A stretch of DNA of 64,000 nucleotides from Otis tarda (lineage: Eukaryota; Chordata; Aves; Otidiformes; Otididae): NCBI GenBank assembly GCA_026413225.1, contig CM048553.1, positions 23,870,501-23,934,500 on the forward strand, read 5' to 3'. Each line of letters begins with the position of its first letter. Positions within the stretch are counted from its first letter, which is position 1. The translations under genes and the position numbers were made by a program. Below are positions 50,200 to 63,333 of this stretch, piece by piece. The notes beneath the pieces were generated by a model. That model was given only the letters and a program-made list of their open reading frames with translations, searched no databases and had not been told where the DNA came from.

Positions 50200-50676
50200 C
50201 GGGTATTCAACTGGTCCTTCCTGTCTGGGCCCTGAGGACACCAACAGGCATGATGTCCCTGCCCAGCCTCCCTCAGGGTTTCCCTACACCCTGCCCATGG
50301 CGCTGAAATGGGTCCACCCCATTTCAGCCCCTCGGGGCTGTCAGTCCCTGTCCCAGCAATACTGCAGCAGTGCCGGTCTCCACCTCCCCACAACCCTGTC
50401 CTGCCCAGGCCTGGGCCTCCAAGCTGGCCCCACCTGTGGGCCCACATCCTGGCCCAGCTGCAGCTTGGGCCCAACCCCAGCTCTGTGCCTGATGCCCAGA
50501 GCTGGGGCTGCCCCGGCTGCCCCCCAAATGCCCTGCTCCAGACTGGGGCAGTGGGATGGGCCCAGGCTGTGAGGCCCTGCTCTGTCTCCTCCAGTGAGCC
50601 CCCACGGCCACCGGCCCTTGGGAGTCCTTATCCCATGCACAACCCTAACACTTCCCTAATGCCCTCTCTAGCCACA
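50200..50676. other. GC-rich island, possibly an unclassified repeat
   Basis: A sharply bounded GC- and C-rich block (plus strand) is embedded in AT-rich DNA. It holds overlapping open frames on both strands (50308-50679 plus, 50190-50474, 50324-50611 and 50341-50640 minus), as expected when stop codons are rare, with no recognisable protein domain. An 11-bp inverted repeat, GCTGAAATGGG at 50302-50312 against CCCATTTCAGC at 50318-50328, forms a tight hairpin. The abrupt edges suggest an inserted repeat, such as an LTR fragment, but I cannot name a family and see no clear target-site duplication. The alternative is a GC-rich unique element with regulatory function. Confidence 0.6.
50302..50328. 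repeat. 11-bp inverted repeat in GC-rich island
   Basis: Perfect arms at 50302-50312 and 50318-50328 enclose a 5-base loop. It is the clearest structured element in the island and would be a useful probe for finding other copies. Confidence 0.9.
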
Positions 50677-53600
50677 TAATTGCTTTCAGTACAAGCGTAA
50701 CAGCTGGTTTCCTACCCACTCATTTCTATTTCTATAAGCATCTGAAAAAGGTATGAGTTTTATAATGCTTGCTTTGAAATTTACTTTGATATAAAATGAT
50801 GTTCCGTCTTTATCTCCTCAGAGAATAAATCACAGCCACCAGTTTTACCCTCGGTAGTTATTAAACACAGAGAAAGAGCTGCTGCAAATGAACTTTCAGG
50901 AAGATATCACAATTAAAGGTTTTTGTGCCGAAAAGCTGACAGGAACTTTTCCTGTCAACAAAACAATAAGGCAGCATAGTCAAAAATACGCTCTTGATGC
51001 ATTTAAACTCCTGAGTCTCTGGAAGTGCGGTTCAAAATTGTTGATGTGATCAGCATTTGACAGGTCATTGTTGAACCTTTTGTTATTTCTCATTACCCTT
51101 CTCTTCTGGGTTGTACTACTGAGCCTGGTGGGACCTGGGAGAACTAAGTTCCTTATTATGAAATATCATTTGATATTCACATAAACAGCAAGAATATTCA
51201 GGGTTTGTGCATTCCTGGGACTTGGCAGCAGTTCTCTGTGCACAACTAAAAAACTACAAGGAGAGATGTAAAAATCAGTGTTACGTGTATTTGCACGTGA
51301 CAGTGGCTATTCCAGCTAGAAAACGTTCACTGTTTTAAAACTTGATAAAATCATTATCAGAAAGTTCAGAGACATGCAGTTCAATAAGCACTGTCAAGCT
51401 AAGTAGAAAAATTACCTGTGAAAGGCCAGCAAACTGGAGTTGGAATAGTATGAACGTGCTTTCTGCCAGCTTAAAAATTACTTACTCTTTCCAATATTTT
51501 CTCTTATCAGTATACCTAAAGTAATTCACAGGCCATCAGAAAGTGTTAGGCAGCATAATTTTATTGATAACATTCAAATGTGAGGTGAAAGTGCTTCCAG
51601 TGCAAGGTCCGTGTCTTGAGATGTTCATGCACTCATTTATGGGAGGATTTATTTAATCTGGCTCTGGTCATCACAAGTTTTCTTTAAGCATCTCATCTAC
51701 CATAACTGTATTTAATGATGAGAGAGCACTCAAGGGAGTCTTCTTCCCAATCATATTAAAAATCAGTCTTAGCACTCAAGTGAATGTTTTTTGACAACTA
51801 TGAACAAACCCCAAATAAATAGTAGCATGGGTACCTACACCTGTGTGGGGTAGCATTAGGTCAGAAAAATCATACATGAAGATGTTCCCTGTTGCCTGTT
51901 CTGTGCAGACCTCTTAATCACTATCACAGTTTATCTGACACTATGATGATGATAGTAACCTAAATGTGTTTTGTGGACAGGAACATAAAGAATGGCTGTA
52001 TTACAGAAAATACATAAATGAAGATATGCAGACCTTTAATGATGCATGGCAGAACTCAAATGGGGTGCAAAGCATTTCATTTTCTTGAAAATTACTCATC
52101 TTTCAAAAAAATTGCATCATAAGAGAGAAGAATCACAACCTCAAATGATATGTCGCAAAGCTTTAGCTATCACAGAATGTTATGGATTATATATAAGATG
52201 AACACCTGACTGTGTTTGGGACCTCAGTCATCTCAGCCTCAACAGGCTGTTGCAGTACTAGGGCTACAGTTCAGCAAGAAACTTGAAACTCTGTACAAGA
52301 AACTTACTCTAGGAGATCCGATTCATTAACAAAAAGGGAAAGTGTGTGCTGCATGGCTAACTCAGGCAGAATACATCAGCCTGAATTCAGTTTGAGTTTG
52401 TTTCTTTGTCTTTTTTTCTATGCCCAACACTGCCACAATTGTCCCTGAAAAGTTAATTGAAAAGTTTCATTTTTTAAAAAAAACAACCACCATTGTTCCT
52501 ACGACTCGACTGCATTACACTGAAAGTTCTCTTGACTTTCTCTCGTCCAAGTTAACGGGGAGCTGAGTGAGATACACTGGTCAGTGAGAAAGCCAGGTTA
52601 TACTGGTTGTATGAGCTGAAGTTTATAGCTAAGTTATGCAGGCAGCTTGACCACTGGAGCAGAGAGAACACAGTGCAGAGAAATTGAAATGGCTCCGCAG
52701 AAATCAAATCAGGCGTAGAAGGGCAGGACTGAGCCAGAGTTTGTAAGCTTTGCTTGACTTCAGTGCAGTACGTGCCTGATTACTTTAGTGTCTCTGTAAA
52801 TGGGCTTCCTATCATTCCTTGTACAGAGAAGTTTCTATCTAAATCTAGATAGAACCACCTCAGTGTAGGCTCCATGCTGCAGAAAATCAGACTTACTCTT
52901 TCTGGGCTGAAGCTGGACGTGGAAGCAGTGTAGCCAAGTTTTTGCAATGCTGCATCTGAACAGTGCATGATCTTGCAGATCAAACATTTATGGAGCCAGC
53001 TCCAATGTCTCTCTGTAATACAAACAATAGACCTGGTATTCCTCTCAGGTTTATATAGCTGTCTACTGCTAAGAAAACTGCCTTGCTCATTATTCTGACA
53101 ATGCAGCCAGTTGAATTCCATTTTACAGATATTTCCCATCCTAGATACCTAACAGAGAGGTACAGAAGCTATTTCAAAGACATCAGAGACACCTCATTCT
53201 CTCCAGAAAGACTTTAGATTCGCAGATGACCATTATTTCACCGATGAATGTTTTTAAAATGTTTAGTCTAATCTGTTTCACTTGGAATTGCAGTGAAACA
53301 CTAGGAAAAAATATTTTCTCAAGGAAAATTAGACTTCTAGAACTTGTGGAAGGCAGGTATAGGTTTGTTTTCTCTTCTGTGAAAAAAAAAAAAAGACACT
53401 TTACTTCAGAAGAAAAGAGTCTGAGCTGTGGATGAAAATTAGCATTGTGTCAGATTATTTGGCAGAAGTAAGGAAAGTTGGTCCAAGTAAATTATCTCAT
53501 TCTGACATCGATGCAGCCCAGTCATTCACCAACAGCTTCACCTATGTGAGGGACTGCTGTCTGCAAAGTCTTCATTGCTTGGAAGGGAACATTCTGCAGC

Positions 53601-54556
53601 ATCCAGTAAACCTGTCTAGTATGCTGAAATAATGTAATAGCCTGACTTCTACATGTGAGATTCAATGATGTCCACAGCTCCTTTCTGAATGGCAGGTAGC
53701 TGAAAGTGAGTAAGAGAGAAGTCCCTGTTTACAGAAGTCCTCCTTTATAATGCAGAATGTTTCTTGTGTGTGTATACATAGACCAGGTGCAATTTGATTA
53801 TTTGTTGTTTGAGATGAACCCACTTTGACACTTTACATGCAGATTGTTCTCCTGTAGATTGCCTCGCTAAGTAGAATAAGAAGGTTCATCTTTGTATTAG
53901 AAATACGTTGGTATTGCTGAAGCAGGACAATTTGAGCCTTTCCATTTTAGTTTTAAAATCTATAAGGAATAGACCATCATGAATAGATAAATAAGTATTG
54001 ATCCAGATTTTCAGTCTAAATATAAACCTTTGTTTAGATTCACAAACAATCTGGTAAATGTTGAGCTTTCTTCTCTCTTATTGCATGCACTCAGTTTTTC
54101 CTGTTATAGAAAGGGAAAAGGTGCTGAAATATACCAAGAAAGATCACCCAGTAAATATAATGTGATAGTGTGTGCAGATATTTTGTGTTGCATTGGTGCA
54201 AATGTGTCCTTAAGAGCCCAGGTTTCTCAAGGAGTTCAGTTAGGATTGAGTAGGCATCTAACCTATCAGATCGCACATGAACTTAATCAGTAAGAAAAAA
54301 AACACAATCCAAAAAAGCCCCCGTATAAATAGAACCTTTAATACTTCTGAGGTAAAACAAAAACAAGGAGCAAATTGTCTGTCAGAAAACAGCTGGCACA
54401 ATATATCTAAAAAGATCTCTCACTGATATTACTCAAATCTCTGTAGGGGAAAGAATGCCGTGCAACTCTGTGTCAAAAAAAAACCAAAGTACATTTGGTC
54501 CATGAAAGATGATGTGATGGAAGCTCAATAAATCCATCCATATTGAGTGATGATTA

Positions 54557-54877
54557 TTAACAGCATTCAAAAAAAACCAAAACAATGGAAAAACCTAACA
54601 ACAACCAGGACCTTGCAGACCTGTCCAAATAAATTTGTGGTCCTTTTGACACTGAATCCTTACCAGTACAGTTTGAAGCCATTCCCAGTTCTTCAGGCTT
54701 TGGAGGAGGGATAGTTTGTTCATCAACTAGTTCAGCAAGGTCTGGTGTATCACCAATAACTATGATGCTTACCATGTCTCTGTCATTAATACTAACATGG
54801 TTGGCTTCTCTTTGAGGAGCAGAACATGCTAATATACGTAACAACTTTAACTCTGGTACTACCTTCTTGTCGGGAGT
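54557..54877 (-). other. Unassigned protein-like open frame
   Basis: A minus-strand frame of about 107 codons is open from 54877 down to 54557; a TAA lies just upstream at 54878-54880. The translated middle part contains NDRDMVSIIVIGDTPDLAEL followed by VDEQTIPPPKPEELG, an acidic and proline-rich composition that looks less random than its neighbours. A GTAAGG splice-donor-like word lies in the frame at 54663-54658 after NCTG. The nearest TTTTCTCTACAG acceptor-like word, near 54931, would open into stop codons. I cannot name a protein. It may be a decayed retrocopy, a remnant exon or a chance frame. Confidence 0.2.
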
Positions 54878-57800
54878 TTACTCTGCATCGTGTTCTAAAA
54901 CAGGTGAGGAATATCACCTCTACCTACAGTCTGTAGAGAAAACTCAAAAGATCTTGTGCAGCTAAAATTTGATTATATGAATGCTACCCCATATGGCAAG
55001 GTAAAGCAGCATAACAATTTACTTTCTTAAAGGGAAGCATGTGCTGAACTGCTTTACTTACTGCTTCAGCTAGCAACACAAGTCATTAGGACTGGTTCAG
55101 CTGGTTCTCATCAGGAGAGGTTCAGTGACACTCATAATGTCATCAAAACACATGAAACAATGCAGCGTAACAAGGCCCATGGGTTAATATGGAAATCAAA
55201 ATCACCGTGACCACAGAAAGTAATGTGAAGATATAGCCTTATCCTGTTGTCAACATAATCATACAAAAGAATTCACAACTATGGCCTGATCTTACTGTCC
55301 CTGAAATTGTGGCAAAAGGCCCAACAACTTCCGTCACTGGTAGGTTGGAACTATAAATCCTCTCTGGTCTCAGCTCTTAGATATTCTTCTTGTCTAGATG
55401 CTATTCAAACAGTTTCCTATTGGAAATTGGAAATATCACTGTTAAAGTCATACATATGATCAAATGTAATTTGCGAACAGCTTAAAGACTTGAGACGTAT
55501 TTTAAAATGAACTTCTGAGGCACAGTATTGGTTAGTAACTTCCCTTTCTCTTCATAATTATTTTTATCAGTTTTATTCCCTTACAGCTTTTTAATTGTTT
55601 AAAGACCATAAAACATAACATTGTCTATTAGAAAAAAAGAAGTAGCAGCTTTTTTATAACACATAATTTTACTGTTGGTGTTATTAAGGTAAATGGATAT
55701 AATGCAACATTTTTTAAAAGTGTTACAATCTTTAATGATAGTAATCAACTTTTACATTTCTTTAGATTTCTGTTCTCTGCATCTCTTTTATTATATCATC
55801 TACCCTTTTAAATTAAACTACTTCTGTCATTGACAAGAGGAAAAAAATCTGTCCATTTCTTTGTGAATTAAGAAATTAAGAAATTAGAATTAAGTCTTCA
55901 TATACTCTTATTTATGAAGCAACCTCATCATGTGCCTACACTTCAATGTGTGAGTAGGAAGTTAGATTATTTTCACATATATAATATTTGTTCGTAATGT
56001 CAGGCTAAACACTTAGAAGTGTTACTCACAATTCAAGTAAATGATCTTAATTTGTTAGTTTGAGAAAAAGATGCTACAATATGTGGAGCAGTGAGGGATT
56101 TGAGTAAGGAGAAAGAAGAGAGGGTCAATATATCTCTTTTTTAGGGCAGAGAGTAGTTATTGCACTTATTGCACTAAGTAATGCAATACAAGATAATTGC
56201 AGTATGTCAGAAGACCAGTGTCACTTACTGATTTCATGACAATTAATATTCAGGGGTGTTGTGTACTTTAATTCCCACATATGTCTTACAAGGATATTTT
56301 ATAGGCTCTCTTCTAGGATTAGGAATGAGAAATTGTAAATGGAATCGTGTAAAATGTTTTGATATGAATAACTTTGTAACTGGTAACAAGACCATTGCTA
56401 AAAACTGGAAAATAATAATAAATATTATATATAAATATTTTACAGCAAGTATGCATACCTAAATTTCACTCACATCCACGTAATTCACTTTCACACATTA
56501 TATCCCACAGTTTAGTACAATTACACATTATTTTATCACTGATAAAGAAAAGCTTATCCTTTGCATTGCTTTGAAAGATGGTGGGAAATGCTAGGGAAGG
56601 TTGACATGTGTAGATAGGAAAGGGAGAAGACGCAAAGATTTTTAATTCTACAGAAGTATCTCCAGAAGCTACTGGAACACACATCTTTGATACTGTCTTA
56701 TCTGCTTGCTTTATCTAGTGTGTATGCAAAACTCTCTATAATATTTGTCTGTGAAATATCATGTCCCTCAACAAACAGCTAAGGGATGTGTTTCATACCG
56801 GAACTGCACTGACTGGGTTTGTCTCCAGGGATTTGGATGCTGCTGAACAAGCTTCTCTAGGCAATCTGAAAAGACTATGAACAGACCTCTGAAAAGCAGC
56901 TGGGAGAACAAACTCAAAGGGAAAAAAAAAAGCTTTCCAAAGGTCATGGCATTATATGGTGGAATCAATGAGCCACAGAAAGTGACTCCTATCCAAGAAC
57001 AGAGCAAGTAGAACACTTTAAACAACTCTGGGAATGGAGACTTTGGGAGATACTGTATAGGAAAACAGGAAAAAATATAACATTGCCTACTGATAGTATT
57101 AGACACAGATGATGTGATTAAAGTGAGAATAAAAGACAGAACTCCTTCATGAATCTTTCTTGAAGACATATCATTCCTGTATTCCTTTTGCTCCTTAGGT
57201 GAAGTGGGAGAAAATAATAATTCATAGAAATGCCAGATTTATTTTTTTTTTTAGTTGCTGGGAGATGGTAAGGATTAAAAAAAAAGAGCTTTTTTGTTCA
57301 TGTGGTATTATAGAAAACATTTAAAGTGTTTTATCAAAAATAATTAATTATTTCTAGTATCTTGCAGATTCTTTTTCTAAAATTCTCAACTGACAAATCC
57401 CCATCCTGCATTTAAATACTATGTAAAGCAGCAGCATTCCATCACTTGTTTCAATGCAATAAACAGTTCCTTTCATTAGTTCTTTAAATTACATATATAC
57501 AGGTGAAGCATCTGAAATATTGATTAATCTAAAATTTAATGTTGTGACTCACTGACAAACTGCAATATATTCATAGGATTGAGTAAGAAAATATATAAGG
57601 TTCTTGCCTATACTGGATCTCAGAAACATTTTTGCACAAGGAAAATACAGTATTACTTAGACAGTGCTGTTTGACAAAAAAATCCCTGGACAGTGTAAAT
57701 GAAATTGCTTTCTCCCCTTTAGTAAGCCAATTAGCACCAAATGAAAATATTTGCTGTTTCAGATCTCTCTCACAGTAGCAACTATCAGTCTTACCACTGG

Positions 57801-58649
57801 TGTGATTATGCATAATTCTGAATGTAGTCTGTCAGCCCTTGAGAAACTTGCACTCTTTGTCTTTTCCAGGGGTAAAGCCAAATTAGTAAATCCTTTCAAA
57901 ATGAAAATATTTCTGATTATTATTTGACTGAAAAATGCAAATTTTTGCATCAAAAGTAACTTTTAATTTGCAAGGATCGTATAACGACCACTCTGATATT
58001 TCAAGAACTGGAGACTGGAACCAAACACCAGAAGCACACCATTGATCTTCGAGCCAGGATTGCTGAAACATCTTTTAGATTTGTCTCAGTATAACCCGGA
58101 ATGACAAAGGTGTGAAAATGATTACTAGGAGAACAAAGTATCCTGAAATTTATTTAGATAGTACAGATGTAGGTTTGACTGATGTTTTGTTCATGATTAT
58201 TCTTGTTTTATCTCGGTGTATTGAAATGGATGGACTTGACATGTTATTGTGTTTGAATTTTCTCTCTTAGCCTCTATAGAATAGTACGAAGTATTTTCCT
58301 TGTTTCAGAAATGCAGTTAATAGACGTTTAAGCAGCTCAGCCGTTCATCAAGTTATAGTTGTGATGCTGAACAAATCTGGATGAATGACTAAAAACTGAA
58401 ACTTGACCCGTAAAAGTAATTTGACTGAGAAAAGGACATAAGTGTGTAAGCATGCAGTTTTAGCATAGATTTTTCCCAGCTGAAAGCACTCAGAGCTGCT
58501 TGGAAGCAGCACAAAGCAGAGATGATTTGCTAAGATAATGGAAACAACATAGATGATGATTACCTTTTAAAATCATCTAAAAAAGAAGGAAGCAGTTTTT
58601 ACTGTGACCTCTTCCACTCTCATCTAGTAGCATTATTGGTATTAATAAT

Positions 58650-59600
58650 TCTATTAATTGTCTAATATTAACTGTAAAAGACTTTGTAATGAAATTTTCT
58701 ATGTTTATGCAAAGTTATCTGTGCTGATTTGTTACCCATGGGGGACACTCTCCTTTTCCAAACAAAGGCATGAGTTTGCCTATTGTGTTTATGAAGTTTC
58801 ATTTTCTTTCCCTATTTCAAGTTTTATTATCTACTGTCAATTATTTTCAAGATTAATGAACTGGAAATTAGTTTCACTTTGCAATTCCCAGAATCTAACA
58901 TTGGTGAAATCTGTTATGCGAAATGTTGTGGCAAAGTGTACATGAAATAGTGGCAATGCATGAAAAACATATAGATAATTTCTTCATGTGTGGATTTCTA
59001 ATGTTAGACACAACTTAAAATCATTGATTAGTACTCTTGCAATTGATTCCATTTGTACTTACTTTTTTTCTCCAGTAAGACTCATTTTTAAGGGCAATAA
59101 TAGCACAGAACACTGTGGTTAATTGTATGCGTGTTATGGCTTCTAAAGTTGTGTACACAATTCATTTGGAGGTCTTGTAATGTACATGCACAAACTAAAT
59201 AAATTAAAATTAAAAGCCTGTTAATAATAATGATTTTTTGACACTTGGCATAGTCTTTCAAGTTGGGTGAAAAAATAGATACACAGCTGCTAATTGACAA
59301 GGTAAGTAATAATCCTTTGATTACAGTAGCTAAAGGCGATCCTTTAATGGATTTTACTTGTCACTTTTAATTCTTTTTAATCTTTGTCTGCATTTCATTA
59401 GAATGGCTTTATCATTCTGATGGCCCTCCTGTCATTATTCTTATTGAGTTAATGGGTTGTCGTCATACCATGGAGCTCCAGTATAAAATACAGTCATGTT
59501 ATATTTTTAGTCTTCAGGGACATTTTTAAGATGATTGCTTTGCCAATCAGCTTTTCTGGTTTTACATAGTACATTATTGTAAATGGAATGCTGTATTTTG
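58650..59600. promoter_or_regulatory. Candidate conserved non-coding element
   Basis: A repeat-free AT-rich stretch with dense homeodomain-type words, including CTAATTGACA near 59290-59299 and TTTAATTC near 59367. There is also a CCTTTGAT TCF/LEF-type word at 59314-59321. No open frame of interest spans it. The call is an impression of texture only; no cross-species comparison was possible. Confidence 0.25.
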
Positions 59601-62139
59601 CTTTCTCTTCCCTGGTATGTACTCTGATCAAAGCTTCTATCTTAATCTTCCATGGCTTAATCTACCTAGAAAATTCAACAGCCAGGTGGTGAGGGAGTTA
59701 GGAAAGGTCTGCTATAATTTTCTGTCCTGCTCTTCAGCTGTAATTTTTGACTTTCTGTTTAGAAGCTACATGCCTGCACTGCAGTTTTCCTAACTGATGA
59801 TACAGGTACTTTAATATTATTCAAATACTTACCTGAGGTCTCGTAATGCAGTTAATAATGTGGATTTGTTGCTATCTTGTGTTCTCAACTACAGCTGTAC
59901 AGCTGAAGGATATGTGATTTTTAGGCCTTTATGCTTCATTTACTTCTCTTTGGAAAAGCTAGTGTTCAAGGTACTGTATTTTTTTTCCATATGTTATTGA
60001 GAAGTCTGATAAATTGCTAATAATTTTACAGATAATACCATTTAATGGAAGAAAACCTTGTTAAGTAATTGTGGAATATGTGTCAGGCAGCTCATTATTA
60101 CTTTTTCAATTATATTATTTTAAAATTATCCTGGTTGCAGATAGAATAATGCTTGAATGGACAAGAATATTTGCCTTTTTAGGTTGAGAGAAGCAATATA
60201 CTATACAATAAATTATTATAGAGAATCCATTAATAAAGTATCGATGATTATATCTGTGACACAAGTCCAGCTCTGAACACTGAGCCATGCTGTTGGTATT
60301 GAACTATATAATGTTCTGCTGCAGAACAGATGTCATAATTATAATAGGCAACATTTTATTATGTGTTTTCAAAAAGTTTCCCAGAGCATGACATATAATA
60401 ATAAGTTAACCTTGCCTACAAGCTAGGAAATGAGGAAGATATGTGTCAAATAGCTACCTAAATTAATACATTTTTATTTTTCAAATAATTTCGGTGTGAC
60501 AATTTCATGTCTCCCTTTTCTGTAGAGATTTGCTAAAATGAGGTGCAGTTTTCAAAGAACATTAGTGCTTATATTTATTGTCTGAACATTGTTGTTGAAG
60601 AAGCAGAGGTATGTTGATAATATATTTCATCAGTAGGTAATGTTTTCAGGACAGTAAATAGAAATGCAGAGGATTTTTTTTAAACTGTCTCTATGAAGAA
60701 AAAATATCTGTTATATTTGGGGTAGTCTGAGTTGGTAGTGTTAAACAGCATTTTCTTGAAGAGGGCTACTTATATACCTTGCATTACCTAAATCTATTAC
60801 AATGTAAAGTACTATAGAAGAAAAATGTCTGTCAAATATGTATATATTCATGTATACACATATGTTTGCTTATACTCACGTTTCTTGCAATTAACTCTTT
60901 AATCAGAGAGGGAGGAATTAAATATTTGTTTTATTTTAGTCAATCAAACTTTTCTTTGAGACACACTTTCATTTGCTACATTATTACCAGACTTTATGCA
61001 CATAACAGATACTTGACTGTGACTTTTGTTCTTTCCAGTTCCACTGTATTAAATTGCTTGGTGAATAATGTGCTGCTGCTGTTGCAAAAGAATAGTATTT
61101 TGTTGAAGTTCCAGATGCAACTATATTTAAATGTTTTAATCAGAGGCAGAGGCTCCAGAAAAACAGTCTCTATGATTTTCTCCTGGAAACAACAGAAGAC
61201 ATCCCTTAGGATGTCTAGCTTTTACATAATTACTATTAATGTTATTTGCATTCCCGTAGTGCCCAGGAACCCCAGCTGGGAAGGAACGCCACCCAAATTC
61301 TCCTATACTATTTCTGCATAAGAACAATCCAGTATGAAATCTTTACAGTAGAGACAAAGCTCACTTCAGAAATTCTGTCCTGTGCAAATCATTGAGTCCA
61401 AGTACAAGATATGACAAGATTTTTTGATAGTAGCAATTTTTTAAAAATGTTTCAAATATTAATATTTTCAAAACACTATATTTAGTGCCAAGGCTTTTGT
61501 CATATGCTTTCCCTTTTTGGGTAGCTACAGCAAAATGGCTCATATCAGCATTAGTATATTGCACAGAAGTCCATATAACAGCACTCTGAGGAATGGAGAG
61601 ATTTTACTGGTTCACAGATGTTCCTACTCTCTTGTAATTTTTAATGATTTCTAATATTGTACCTACTATCTAAGCTGTTTTCCAATTCCAATATGTCAGC
61701 AGTTATACAGATTACTCTTCACCTGGGTGGAAGCAGCCTCTCCTGTTTTCTATACTTAGTTCAGCATAATTGTCTTTATAGCTCACTTAAAGACTGGTGC
61801 ATAGATCTGTATTGATTCATATTTCTTTATCTCCTCTATGAATTTGCATTTGTGGATGTTGCCAAACAAACTCAGCAGTTTTATTATGGCATTTCTCTAG
61901 CCTGAGTTAAAGGATAGGCAAGAGCAGATGATGGTTTCATGTGGGATATATTAAAATACAGTGGACATAGAACCATAAGCGTTTACCAGAAACCTACAAA
62001 GGAAATCAAATGGCTCCTAGAAATGTTTTCATGTAGATCTACTCCACTGAGCTGAATCAGCAGAGAAAAATTCATAAATTTACCAGTGTTTTATGAAGGA
62101 TCCATTCACTCTCAAGAGGTCTGCTGGGCTGCCTTTATT

Positions 62140-62345
62140 CTGTATCGATAAATGAGGGCTCGTTGACAGAGGCAGATGAGTGGAGAAGTACTAAAGCACA
62201 GGAAAGATATTTAGAAGATATTGGGCAGAGAAATGGAAGGAAAAATTGACAGAAAGCAGGGATGGAGGGGAAAAAGGGAGAGACTAAAACAGAAGAGCTT
62301 AGAAGAAGTAGTAAGAGAGAATATGTGCAAGCTGAAAAAAAGGAT
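62140..62345. repeat. Purine-rich tract
   Basis: The plus strand is heavily biased to A and G for about 200 bases, with many GGAAG/GAGAA words and few pyrimidine runs. It is low-complexity sequence; the matching minus-strand frame 62135-62404 is its serine/leucine-rich shadow. Confidence 0.6.
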
Positions 62346-63315
62346 TTTAACTTCAGTTTAGAGTGATGATATTTAATGCCCGAAGTCTCTAGATATCCTA
62401 GCAATAGTTGGAATTATCTTTTTCATCTCTCTTTGCTTCAGCACTGCACTATGGGTTATAATTAAAGCTGGTCTAAGATAGCAACAAAATTGAATAAATT
62501 ATTCATTGAAAACCAGCAACATTTTCTAAATAATGTATTCAATTAATAATATACAACTAAAAATAGGTATAATATACACAATATTCTGTGCACACTTAGA
62601 GTTCGTTCTTGGCCCACATTTTATTATAACTAGCAGATCAATTTATTTTCTCTTTAGAAGAGGCAAGCAAGAAATGCTGCTTTTCTTTCTAGCCTCACAA
62701 GATAGGATATATGAGTGCATTTCACTGTTACAATTTTAAAGTTCATTTCGGTGTAGTATTCTAATAAGTAAAAATTAATTAATCCCTTCACTAGAACTTA
62801 GCGGTGGCCTAGACATTGGTAATAATTATATGATTATGCTCAGAAAAGGAAAATAAAGATAGTTCCAACCAGCTAGATGTATATTTAGTGCTTCAGAAAA
62901 GCTAATTTCCAAAACCCAAAGAAAATTAAGAGAAAATTCTGACTAAGAGCAAAAATATACATAGAAAATTTTTAGTGGAAGTGGATATGAGAAAGGATTT
63001 ATGGAACACACAGAAAGCTGCATTGCCTTACTGAAAAGAACATAGTTTTCTAAAAGTCCATTGCTGCTCAGTGGCAATATAAAGGACAACAACTGTAAAT
63101 GAAAAACAGTGGGGAGAAAGTGGAAGAAAGGGTACATAAAAAATAACCAATGAATGCTGGAGTATAAAATACATAATATTTAAAGGAATATTAAAAAATA
63201 GGGTAAAAGGCAGTCTGCTGATCTAAGGCCTATGAGCTTCAAAAATATATTATGAATGAAATAAATTTTGTCAAAGTTATATATCAAAAATCACATTTTG
63301 AATACATTGAAAATT

Positions 63316-63333
63316 TATATATATATATATATA
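63316..63333. repeat. (TA)9 dinucleotide repeat
   Basis: Nine uninterrupted TA units within AT-rich DNA. This is a simple microsatellite. Confidence 0.95.

Noticed and set aside
49946-50679. Frames of up to 208 codons on both strands at the 50-kb island
   Set aside because: Overlapping open frames on both strands in a C-rich block are expected from composition. The proline/serine/glycine-rich translations show no domain.
56768-57169. 133-codon minus-strand frame resembling a membrane protein
   Set aside because: The hydrophobic composition follows from T-rich codons. There is no motif, and it begins and ends without exon signals.
60866-61321. 151-codon plus-strand frame with hydrophobic stretches
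   Set aside because: AT-rich sequence yields leucine/isoleucine/phenylalanine-rich chance frames. There is no domain, no repeat and no splice or promoter context.
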